Shown here piece by piece: positions 26,176 to 34,181 of a stretch of 64,000 bases of DNA. The translations under genes and the position numbers were made by a program. The stretch comes from CAZYJR01 sp964647905. Its GTDB lineage: Bacteria > Desulfobacterota > DSM-4660 > Desulfatiglandales > HGW-15. Within the stretch, counting starts at the first letter, position 1. Every line of letters begins with the position of its first letter. The stretch is from assembly GCA_964647905.1 (NCBI GenBank), contig CAZYJR010000013.1:33498-97497 (forward strand). Reading direction: 5' to 3'. Below the pieces are notes generated by a model. It ran no database searches. It saw only the letters and a list, made by a program, of their open reading frames with translations, and had not been told where the DNA came from.

Positions 26176-27987
26176 ATGCTCCATGGTTACGGAGGACATA
26201 TACTGCGCGTTGACCTGGGACGGGGATCGGCGGTAAGGGAAAAGAGCGATCCTGATTACTTGAAAAAAGCCATAGGCGGGAGAGGTCTAAACTCCTGGCG
26301 TCTTCACGACGAGCTCCGGAGGGATGCGGATCCCCTGTCCCCCGAGAATATGCTCCTCATAGGCGTAGGTCCGCTGACAGGCTCCCTCTTGAGTTCGTCC
26401 GCCTACATGACCATATCCGGCAAGTCACCCTTGACCGGCATACTGGGAGACTCGGCTGCGGGCGGGTTTTTCGGTCCTGAGCTCAAGCAGGCGGGCTACG
26501 ATCAGATCGTTATAAGGGGCAGATCCGAGAGGCCTTGTTACCTGGCTATAGCGGACGACCGGGTGGAGATCCGGGATGCTTCACACTTGTGGGGAAAGGA
26601 CATCTGGCAGGCAACGGCCGCCATACGTAAGGAGCTCGGCGACAACGCCTTTCAGGTGGCGGCGATCGGGCCGGCGGGGGAGAACCTGGTGAAGTTCGCC
26701 ACCGTGGCCTGCAACAACTCCCGAATGTGCGGCCGAACCGGCATGGGCTGCCTGTTCGGGTCCAAGAACCTCAAGGCGGTGGCGGTGCGCGGCACCAGGC
26801 CGGTTTCCCTGGACCGCCCCCTGAGCTTCCTCGAGCTCTGCCGAACCATGGACCGCCGCATACTGGAGCACCCCGAGTGGCAAAAGCGCCACGACATGGG
26901 CTCCACCCTTTTGATGAAGGCCTTGAACGGGATCGGTATCCTGCCCACCGACCACTTCCAAAAGGGCGTCTGTGACTACGTGGACAAGATCAGCGGGGAG
27001 ACACTGGCCGAGCGGTACAAGGTAAAGAACAAGAGCTGCTTCAACTGCAATATACACTGCTCGCGCCACTACGCGACACCTGAGGCCGCCGGTGAGGGCC
27101 CCGAGTTCGAGACCCTGTGCAGCTACTCCTCCAGGATCGGGGTGGACGATCTCGAGTTCACCCTGCGCATGACCTCATTCCTGAACCGCATGGGACTGGA
27201 CTCCCTCAGCAGCGGAGAGACCATAGGCTGGGCCATGGAGTGCTTCCAGCGAGGGCTTTTGGGCCCTGATGACGTGGACGGCCTGGACTTCACCTGGGGC
27301 AACAAAGAAACCGTGGAGAAGCTCCTGGGCATGATCATCCGCCGCGAAGGCATCGGGGACGCGTTTGCCGAGGGGACCAGGTCCCTGGCCCGGAGGTTCG
27401 GGAAGGGTACCGAGCGGTATGCCTTCCACGTGAAGGGTCTGGACATGATCTGCGGCGACCCGAGGGGCATAAAGGCCTTCGGGCTCACGTACGCCATCGC
27501 CTCCAGGGGTGGTGATCACCTGAGGGCCGAGCCTTTCTTCGAGCTTACCGAGCGCTACGACGAGGCCGAGAAGAGGTGGGGAATAAGGGAGATCGCAGAC
27601 CGCTTGTCAAACAAGGGGAAGGCCGTGCTGGTGGAGCACACCGAACGCCAGGCGCTGCTGACCGACTGTCTCACCATGTGCAAGAATATCGGGCTCTCCA
27701 TGGACGTAATGGACTTCGAGCTGGCCTCAGGACTCCTTACCGCGGGCACCGGCCTGGGCTTCTCACCGGATCGACTGGACAAGAGCCTGCGGGGAATAAT
27801 AGACGCTGAAAGACGCATGAATATAGACTTCGGGATCGATGCCTCCATGGACACGCTCCCCCGTCGCTTCACGCACGAACCTCTCGAGGAAGGCCCATCC
27901 AAGGGCCAGGTGGTACCGGTGGGAGAAATGGTCCGGGACTATTACAGGCTACGGGGATGGGACGAGCAGGGTCGCCCTCGCTCTTAG
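26176..27987 (+). CDS. Aldehyde:ferredoxin oxidoreductase (tungsten/AOR family)
   Basis: 603 residues, normal for the family. The N-terminal domain carries the tungstopterin-binding pattern GGRGLNSWRLHDEL and LIGVGPLTGSLLSSSAYMTISGKSPLTG; NSRMCGRTGMGCLFGSKNLKAVAVRG is the second pterin region. Cluster ligands occur in KSCFNCNIHCSRHY (C-x2-C-x3-C) and a later C near MCKNIG. The enzyme oxidises aldehydes to carboxylic acids or works in reverse with low-potential ferredoxin, using a W- or Mo-bis-pterin. It ends a cluster of SRPBCC, TIGR04076 and polyferredoxin genes and precedes a branched-chain ABC uptake operon. The substrate is unknown. Confidence 0.93.
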   Translation: MLHGYGGHILRVDLGRGSAVREKSDPDYLKKAIGGRGLNSWRLHDELRRDADPLSPENMLLIGVGPLTGSLLSSSAYMTISGKSPLTGILGDSAAGGFFGPELKQAGYDQIVIRGRSERPCYLAIADDRVEIRDASHLWGKDIWQATAAIRKELGDNAFQVAAIGPAGENLVKFATVACNNSRMCGRTGMGCLFGSKNLKAVAVRGTRPVSLDRPLSFLELCRTMDRRILEHPEWQKRHDMGSTLLMKALNGIGILPTDHFQKGVCDYVDKISGETLAERYKVKNKSCFNCNIHCSRHYATPEAAGEGPEFETLCSYSSRIGVDDLEFTLRMTSFLNRMGLDSLSSGETIGWAMECFQRGLLGPDDVDGLDFTWGNKETVEKLLGMIIRREGIGDAFAEGTRSLARRFGKGTERYAFHVKGLDMICGDPRGIKAFGLTYAIASRGGDHLRAEPFFELTERYDEAEKRWGIREIADRLSNKGKAVLVEHTERQALLTDCLTMCKNIGLSMDVMDFELASGLLTAGTGLGFSPDRLDKSLRGIIDAERRMNIDFGIDASMDTLPRRFTHEPLEEGPSKGQVVPVGEMVRDYYRLRGWDEQGRPRS

Positions 27988-28120
27988 CCGCCAACCGAAG
28001 CTATGCGTCCCATCGGATCAGTCCTATTGTGCAGCAACTCGGGTTTCAGCCGGAGAGCCCCGGAAGGTGCCGGGAGGTCTCCGTTGTAGAATCGCTAACC
28101 CTTACCAAGGAGGAAAGGTC

Positions 28121-29281
28121 ATGAAGAAGTCGATTGTTCTGGTCTGTTTGGTCGTAATGGCCCTGCTCGCCGCACCCGGTGCGGGGGCTGCGGGGGATGT
28201 CTCCAAGGGCATCCGGGTGGGAAATGCAGGGGCCTTTACCGGGGACGCGGCGGCCCCGTGCATGGAGATATTCAACTCCGCTCAGATAGCAGTAGACGAG
28301 TGGAACGAAAGGGGTGGGATCAGGGGAACCAAGATCGAGCACATAATGGGAGACGATGCCATGGATCCGGCCCAAGGGGTGAACGTGGCGCACAAGTTCG
28401 TCTCCGATGATCTGATGTACGGCGTGATCGGCCCGCCCATGAGCCATATCGCACAGGCGACCCTCAAGATTTACGGGAATGCGAACCTGGCCTGCATCAC
28501 CACGGCGGCATCCAAGCCCGAACTGACCGAGCAGGGATACAGGCACTTCTTCCGGGTGAACGCGAGGAACGATGCGCACGGCCCCAACTGCGCCCTTTTC
28601 TTGACGAAGGAACTAGGGGCTCGGAGGGTGGCCGTCCTCAACGAGAAAGTCGCGTACTGCGAGAACCTGGCCGCGCAGACCATCAAGGCCCTCAAGGAGC
28701 TCGGCGTAACCGACATCCTGCAGGACACCATAGTGGGCGGGGTGAAGGACTACTCGGCCGTCCTGACCAAGGTCAAGTCATTCAAGCCGGACGTGCTGTT
28801 CTTCGTGGCCACGGCCGCGCCCGATCATGCCATCGCGGCCCGCCAGGTCAAGGAATTGGGCATCGACACCATATACTTCGGCACCGAAGGGGCCAGGGAT
28901 AAGAAGGACTTCGTGGCAGCGGCCGAGGGCGCCGCCGAGGGCGCATATGTATATCATTTCTCTCCTGACATATATGCCATTCCCGAGGCCGAGGGCTACA
29001 TCAAGAAGTACGAAGAGGAGTACGGCGGTATAAGCGGCTTCGGCCCTCCCGCCTATGAGGCCATGAACATCATGCTCACGGCCATGGACCGGGCGGCGGC
29101 CGACGGCGAGATCACCCGGGAGGAAGTGGTGGATGAACTCCACAAGATAGAGAACTACGAGGGCATCCTCGGGTTCCCCATAACCTTCAATGAAAAGGGA
29201 GACCTCGAGGGCGGGGCCACGTACTTCTTCAAGGTGGTCGGCGAGGACTTCGAGCAGGTCGCGGTCATGAGCGGCGAGTAG
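28121..29281 (+). CDS. Branched-chain amino-acid-type ABC substrate-binding protein (LivJ/K family)
   Basis: 386 residues from the ATG at 28121, preceded by AAGGAGG. Signal peptide MKKSIVLVCLVVMALLAAPG, cleaved near AGAAG. The mature part has the periplasmic-binding-protein type 1 fold pattern: IRVGNAGAFTGDAAAPCMEIFNSAQIA, GVIGPPMSHIAQATLKIY, FFRVNARNDAHG and VTDILQDTIVGGVKDYSAVL. It would bind an amino acid or, as in many anaerobes, an aromatic or dicarboxylic acid. It is the first gene of a livJ-H-MG-F operon that follows the AOR gene. Confidence 0.93.
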   Translation: MKKSIVLVCLVVMALLAAPGAGAAGDVSKGIRVGNAGAFTGDAAAPCMEIFNSAQIAVDEWNERGGIRGTKIEHIMGDDAMDPAQGVNVAHKFVSDDLMYGVIGPPMSHIAQATLKIYGNANLACITTAASKPELTEQGYRHFFRVNARNDAHGPNCALFLTKELGARRVAVLNEKVAYCENLAAQTIKALKELGVTDILQDTIVGGVKDYSAVLTKVKSFKPDVLFFVATAAPDHAIAARQVKELGIDTIYFGTEGARDKKDFVAAAEGAAEGAYVYHFSPDIYAIPEAEGYIKKYEEEYGGISGFGPPAYEAMNIMLTAMDRAAADGEITREEVVDELHKIENYEGILGFPITFNEKGDLEGGATYFFKVVGEDFEQVAVMSGE

Positions 29282-29287
29282 GGAGCC

Positions 29288-30220
29288 ATGGTCCCATACC
29301 TGGAGCAGCTGCCCCAGCAGCTGGTCAACGGGCTCACCCTGGGCGGGGTGTACGCGCTCATAGCCATAGGCTATACCATGGTCTACGGCATCCTGTTCAT
29401 GCTCAACTTCGCCCACGGCGAGATATACATGATCGGCGGCTTTGCCGGCTGGTGGGTGCTCCACCTGCTGAGCTCGGGGAACCGCCTGGCGTTTAACGCC
29501 GTCCTGGTGATCGCCCTCATGATCATCGGGGCCATGGCCGTCTCCGGGCTGGTGGGCGTCCTGAGCGAGCGCTTCGCCTACCGCCCGCTGCGGCAGGCCC
29601 CGAGGATGAACCTCCTGCTCAGCGCACTCGGGGTCTCGATATTTCTCCAGAACCTGGTCCTCAATTTCCAGGGTGCCAAGCCTCGCTTCTTTCACGTATC
29701 CGCACTGATCCCGCCGGGCCTGCGGGTCATGGAGGCGGGCGGCGTGGTGTTCTCCTTCATGCGGGGGCTGGTGATCGGGGTCTGCTTCCTGCTGATGGGG
29801 GCGCTCACTTACATGGTCAAGAAGACCAAGGTGGGCAAGGCCATGCGGGCGACCTCGCAGGACCTGGAGGCCGCCACCTTCATGGGCGTGGACACGGACA
29901 GGATAATAGTGGTGGTCTTCCTGATAGGTTCGGCCCTGGGGGGGGCCGCCGGCACCCTGGTAGGCCTCCTCTTCACCCAGGTGGACTACTACGTGGGGTT
30001 CCAGGCGGGGATAAAGGGTTTCACCGCCGCCGTTCTGGGCGGAATCGGCAATATAACCGGGGCCATGCTGGGGGGGATCATCCTGGGTCTATTGGAGTCT
30101 GTGGCCACCACCTTTTTCCCGTCCGCCTACAAGGACGTGGTGGCCTTCAGCGTCTTGATAATAGTGCTCATCTTTCGGCCCTCCGGACTGATGGGGGAGA
30201 AGATCAGAGAGAAAGTCTGA
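29288..30220 (+). CDS. livH: Branched-chain ABC transporter permease LivH
   Basis: 310 residues, hydrophobic throughout. It has the LivH opening LPQQLVNGLTLGGVYALIAIGYTMVYGILFMLNFAHGE and the cytoplasmic coupling motif GKAMRATSQDLEAATFMGVD. The C-terminus has FTAAVLGGIGNITGAMLGGIILG. Six bases after the binding-protein gene; its TGA overlaps the ATG of the next gene. Forms the channel together with the LivM half of the fused protein. Confidence 0.94.
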   Translation: MVPYLEQLPQQLVNGLTLGGVYALIAIGYTMVYGILFMLNFAHGEIYMIGGFAGWWVLHLLSSGNRLAFNAVLVIALMIIGAMAVSGLVGVLSERFAYRPLRQAPRMNLLLSALGVSIFLQNLVLNFQGAKPRFFHVSALIPPGLRVMEAGGVVFSFMRGLVIGVCFLLMGALTYMVKKTKVGKAMRATSQDLEAATFMGVDTDRIIVVVFLIGSALGGAAGTLVGLLFTQVDYYVGFQAGIKGFTAAVLGGIGNITGAMLGGIILGLLESVATTFFPSAYKDVVAFSVLIIVLIFRPSGLMGEKIREKV

Positions 30221-32118
30221 TGGCCGGCGTATTAGCGGGGTGGGGGGCCAAGCGCAGCGAGAGGCTCGTCTTGTATGCCGTAGCGGCCGTCCTGCTGGCC
30301 GCCCTCCCCCACCTGATGCCCAACACTTACTGGCTGCGCATCTTCGGCATGACAGGCATCTATGTCATGCTGGCCCTCGGACTGAACGTGGTGGCCGGAT
30401 TCACCGGTCTGCTGGACCTATCCTACGTGGCCTTTTTCGGAATCGGCGGATACACCTTTGCACTGGTCTCCTCCAACCAATTCGACATTCACCTGCCCTT
30501 TCTCCTGAGCCTGCCCGCTGCAGCCTTCATAACCATGGGCTTCGGCCTGGCCCTGGGTGCGACCAGCATCCGTCTGAGCGGAGACTACCTGGCCATCGTG
30601 ACCCTGGCCTTTGCTCAGATCTTCAAGCTCCTCCTCCTCAACCTGGACCGGCCCGTCAACATCACCGGGGGAGTCAACGGGATCTTCGGCTTTGACCCCG
30701 TTTCCATATTCGGGCTCCGGGTGGTCACCCCCCTGGCCTACTCGTATCTGATCTGGACCGCCGCCCTCCTGGTTGCAGTCGGCTCCTGGCGTATGAAGAA
30801 ATCCAGGTACGGCCGGGGCTGGGAGGCGATCAGGGAGGACGAGCTGGCTGCCGAGACCCTGGGGGTGGCCACAACCTGGATGAAGCTCAAGGCGTTCGCC
30901 GGCGGGGCCTTCGTCGCCGGGGCCACCGGGGCGCTCTTTGCGTCCTTCCAGGACTCTGTCTTTCCCAACAACTTTGATTTTCCTCAACTGGTCATTGTCT
31001 ATTGCATGGTGATCCTGGGAGGGCTGGGAAACATACCCGGGGTGATACTGGGAGCGATACTCCTGACCGTCCTGCCCGAGTTCCTGAGGGAGTACGGCGC
31101 CTACCGCATGATGTCTTACGGATTGATCCTGGTCGTGCTGATGGCCCTGCGCCCCCAGGGGATACTGGGCTCCGTCAGGCTGCTCGAAAGGGAGAAGCGC
31201 CGCCCGGACAAAGACGAGACAGGATTGCTCAAGGCCTCCACCGACCTTTACTACGGGGAGACCGGTGGGGCCTCGGCCGCTCCGGCGGTCTACACCCGCA
31301 CAGAGCGTGTGGTGCTGGAGCTCAGGGATCTCAACATGGCCTTCGGGGGGTTGACCGCGGTCCAGGACCTGAGCCTGTCCCTCCGAGAGCGGGAGATCCT
31401 GAGCATCATAGGGCCGAACGGAGCAGGCAAATCGACTCTTTTCAACGTCATATCCGGGATATACCACCCGACCGGAGGAAGGGTAATCTACGAGGACGCG
31501 GACATAACACGCCTAAAGCCTCACCAGATAGCCGAAGCGGGTATCGCAAGGACCTTTCAGAACCTGCGCCTCTTCGGCAGGATGAGCGTCCTGGACAACG
31601 CCAAGGTGAGCCGGTTCTGCCGCACCAAGTCAGGGCCCATCTCCATCCTCTTCCACCTGCCGGGCTTCCTCCGTGAAGAGGAGGAGACAGAGGAGGTGGC
31701 AAAGAGAACGCTCTCCCTTTTCGGGGCCAGGCTCACAGGGTACAGATTTCACCAGGAGGCCTTGTACCTGTCCTACGCCAACCGCCGCAGGCTGGAGATA
31801 GCCCGCGCAGTGGCCACCGGCGCCCGGGTCCTTATGCTGGACGAGCCCTCGGCCGGCATGAACCCTCAAGAGACACAGGAGATAACCGAGTTCATACGGG
31901 CGCTTCGAGACACCCACGGTTACACCATCCTGCTGATAGAGCACAAGCTCAGCGTGGTCAAGGCGATCTCGGACCGGGTGATAGCCCTGGACTACGGCCG
32001 GAAGATAGCCGAAGGGACCTACGATCAGGTGGCCGGCAACGAGCGGGTGATCGAGGCCTATCTGGGAAGGAAAAAGGGCAAAGCAGCGGCCGGGACCGGA
32101 TCCAAGGACAGGGGATAG
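30220..32118 (+). CDS. Fused LivM permease - LivG ATPase
   Basis: 632 residues. Residues 1 to about 325 are a LivM permease (GLNVVAGFTGLLDLSYVAFFGIGGY, GRGWEAIREDELAAETLGV, VILGGLGNIPGVILGA). After a charged linker, residues 370-620 are a LivG ATPase: Walker A GPNGAGKST, Q-loop region ARTFQNLRLF, signature LSYANRRRLEIARA, Walker B RVLMLDEPSAGM, and the H-loop in LLIEHKLSVV. Permease and ATPase are normally separate; the frame is open across the linker with no internal stop. The start overlaps the livH stop (TGATG). All ATPase residues look intact. Confidence 0.93.
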   Translation: MAGVLAGWGAKRSERLVLYAVAAVLLAALPHLMPNTYWLRIFGMTGIYVMLALGLNVVAGFTGLLDLSYVAFFGIGGYTFALVSSNQFDIHLPFLLSLPAAAFITMGFGLALGATSIRLSGDYLAIVTLAFAQIFKLLLLNLDRPVNITGGVNGIFGFDPVSIFGLRVVTPLAYSYLIWTAALLVAVGSWRMKKSRYGRGWEAIREDELAAETLGVATTWMKLKAFAGGAFVAGATGALFASFQDSVFPNNFDFPQLVIVYCMVILGGLGNIPGVILGAILLTVLPEFLREYGAYRMMSYGLILVVLMALRPQGILGSVRLLEREKRRPDKDETGLLKASTDLYYGETGGASAAPAVYTRTERVVLELRDLNMAFGGLTAVQDLSLSLREREILSIIGPNGAGKSTLFNVISGIYHPTGGRVIYEDADITRLKPHQIAEAGIARTFQNLRLFGRMSVLDNAKVSRFCRTKSGPISILFHLPGFLREEEETEEVAKRTLSLFGARLTGYRFHQEALYLSYANRRRLEIARAVATGARVLMLDEPSAGMNPQETQEITEFIRALRDTHGYTILLIEHKLSVVKAISDRVIALDYGRKIAEGTYDQVAGNERVIEAYLGRKKGKAAAGTGSKDRG

Positions 32119-32125
32119 AGCGGGC

Positions 32126-32890
32126 ATGACGAAAAAGGAATGCAGACAGCACGACTCCGGTTCCGGAAAGGGAAAGCCCGTGCTGGAGCTCATAGGCGTG
32201 GACACATTCTACGGCAACATCCAGGTCCTCTATGATATACATATGACCGTGGGCACTGGCGAATTGGTCTGCCTGCTGGGGGGCAATGCATCGGGGAAAT
32301 CCACCACCCTCAAGACCATACTGGGCATCTGCCGTATCAAGCGGGGCGAGGTCAAATTGGGCGGGACGCGCATAGATAGGAGGCCCACCAAGGAGATCAT
32401 CGCCAGGGGGGTGGCCATCGTGCCGGAGAACCGGCGGATATTCCCCCGGCTGACGGTCCTGGAAAACCTGGAGATGGGAGCATATCTCCGGTCGGACCGC
32501 GACGCGGTCAAACAAGACATTGATCGGATGCTGGAGCTCTTCCCCGCACTTCGCGCCAGGGACCATAACCAGGGGATGACCCTGAGCGGAGGAGAGCAGC
32601 AGATGCTGGCAATGGCCAGAGCGCTCTTGTCCAGGCCCCGCCTGCTCCTGATGGACGAACCCTCCATGGGCCTGGCCCCGCTCCTGGTCGACCGGCAGTT
32701 CGAGCTCATCCAGGAGGTGAACCAGGGCGGCACCACGGTGCTGGTGGTGGAGCAAAACGCCAGTATGGCCCTTTCCATAGCGGATCGGGGCTACGTGCTC
32801 CAGACAGGGGCAATCGTTCTGGCCGACACCGCCGCCAATCTCCTGGAAAACGAGATGATGAAAAAGGCCTACTTGGGAGGGGAGATATAG
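32126..32890 (+). CDS. livF: Branched-chain ABC transporter ATPase LivF
   Basis: 254 residues. Walker A is GGNASGKST (a slight variant of GxNGAGKT), signature LSGGEQQMLAMARAL, Walker B RLLLMDEPSMGLAP, H-loop region VVEQNASMALSIADRGYVLQTG typical of LivF. It follows the fused permease-ATPase by seven bases and ends the operon. With the LivG domain it forms the ATPase heterodimer driving uptake. Confidence 0.94.
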   Translation: MTKKECRQHDSGSGKGKPVLELIGVDTFYGNIQVLYDIHMTVGTGELVCLLGGNASGKSTTLKTILGICRIKRGEVKLGGTRIDRRPTKEIIARGVAIVPENRRIFPRLTVLENLEMGAYLRSDRDAVKQDIDRMLELFPALRARDHNQGMTLSGGEQQMLAMARALLSRPRLLLMDEPSMGLAPLLVDRQFELIQEVNQGGTTVLVVEQNASMALSIADRGYVLQTGAIVLADTAANLLENEMMKKAYLGGEI

Positions 32891-33137
32891 GCAGGTTTCA
32901 CATAAATTTTCCGCTGGCAGCCGATCTTGCACGCGAGCTCGGGGGAGAATTCGAGGAGATGTGGCGCGGGCTCCGCATGGAGGCCCCAAATGACGGGTAC
33001 GACTTCCCTCCATCCTTCGGCAGCAGAGACGAAGCCGATGAGAAGAAGCCCCAAGAGCTTGTCCACTGTGCCGAGGATAAGGAGAATAAGGAAGAACGGC
33101 TTCCCCGGCTGTCCGTTTCGCAACCGCGGGTGAGATA

Positions 33138-33881
33138 TCATGCCGGTCTTCGGGCTTCCAGGAAAGGGTGCTCGAACCGGCGCAGCCTGTAGGCCCCGGC
33201 GAAGAGCTCTATCAGGCTCACCATGTCAAAAACCGGGACACCCAGAAGGGCCTGGATATCAGCCCTGAAACTTATAAGATTGGTGCACTCCAGGACGACC
33301 GCGCCCACTGATTCGTCCGAGAAGCCTTCGGCCGCCTCCAACACCCCCTGTCTCATGTGCTCGACATGGAGCGTCAATCCTCTTTCCACCACCACCTGCT
33401 GAAACTCCCGGCTTTTTTCCATGCCGCGGATGATCAGTCTTTCCGGATCGGCCCCCGCCGCCCTCAGGTGTTCCTCCCTGAGCAGGCGTGTATCGCCCGT
33501 CAAGACCCCTATCCGTGCTGATATTCCAATGGACGATGACAGAAAAGGAATCAAATTCAAGGCTGATCCCAGGAACGGGACGGACAGGGCCCCGGCCACC
33601 TCGGCCTGAAATATGGAAAAGAGCCCGCAGTCGGCAGCGACGAAATTGACCCCCTGCTCCTGAAGCTCGAGCGCGGCCCCGATGACCAGACCTGCGGTCT
33701 CCTTCCGGCACTCCACCACGTCTTCAAAGGAAAGGCCCTTCACGACACCGTAGCGGACCGGGAAAGCAAAGGTGCCCGCATGGCCGGGATCTCCCGGTAT
33801 GCGAGGGATTGATGAGTCCGTCATCAGTATGCCGGCCACTTGACCGTAATTGTTGGTACCTCCATGGATCGTCCTGCTCAT
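33138..33881 (-). CDS. Aspartate/glutamate racemase-superfamily protein
   Basis: 247 residues; ATG at 33879-33881 with GAGGAGG six bases upstream. The two-cysteine catalytic pattern of the superfamily is visible: FVAADCGLFSIF in the first half and GAVVLECTNLISF in the second. These enzymes racemise or isomerise acidic amino acids, hydantoins or maleate through a Cys pair. Convergent with the Liv operon, with a 247-base gap; no partner gene is adjacent. The exact substrate is unknown. Confidence 0.78.
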   Translation of the reverse strand: MSRTIHGGTNNYGQVAGILMTDSSIPRIPGDPGHAGTFAFPVRYGVVKGLSFEDVVECRKETAGLVIGAALELQEQGVNFVAADCGLFSIFQAEVAGALSVPFLGSALNLIPFLSSSIGISARIGVLTGDTRLLREEHLRAAGADPERLIIRGMEKSREFQQVVVERGLTLHVEHMRQGVLEAAEGFSDESVGAVVLECTNLISFRADIQALLGVPVFDMVSLIELFAGAYRLRRFEHPFLEARRPA

Positions 33882-34102
33882 ACAGCGCCTCCTCTAATAG
33901 GTTCTCGTGGGACACAGCTTAACCCGCATTGGAGACGGCTCAAATCAAAAACTCGACTCTCCACGAGGCCTGCGCGTCAAAAATGGTATCATGAGCGCTT
34001 CCCTCCTCACGACCCGCCGCCTCGATGCCGCCCGAGACTTCTGCAGGAAAAAAGCCTTAAAAAAATACCAATATAAACCAAGAAGAACAAGAATCCTTAT
34101 GC

Positions 34103-34117
34103 TGGTACGATTCTTGC
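34103..34117 (+). promoter_or_regulatory. Sigma-54 promoter of the chemoreceptor gene
   Basis: TGGTACGATTCTTGC matches TGGCAC-N5-TTGC at every position except C to T at position 4, with correct spacing of the -24 GG and -12 GC. It is 65 bases before the chemoreceptor start; the AT-rich stretch at 34055-34095 upstream would suit IHF bending. Confidence 0.65.
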
Positions 34118-34181
34118 GGGCCTCTGAGCCCGGGCCGCCAGAGGAGCGACGGCAAGAAATAACCAAACAGAGGAGGACGTT

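Noticed and set aside
30418..31467. Long minus-strand open frame opposite the Liv permease genes
   Set aside because: It is antisense to clear livH/livMG coding sequence, has no ribosome site, and its translation is low-complexity; a by-product of high GC content.
31958..33013. Minus-strand frame opposite livF
   Set aside because: Antisense to all LivF motifs and without a start signal.
32891..33137. Possible small gene after livF
   Set aside because: Frames on both strands lack ribosome sites and recognisable products; treated as spacer.
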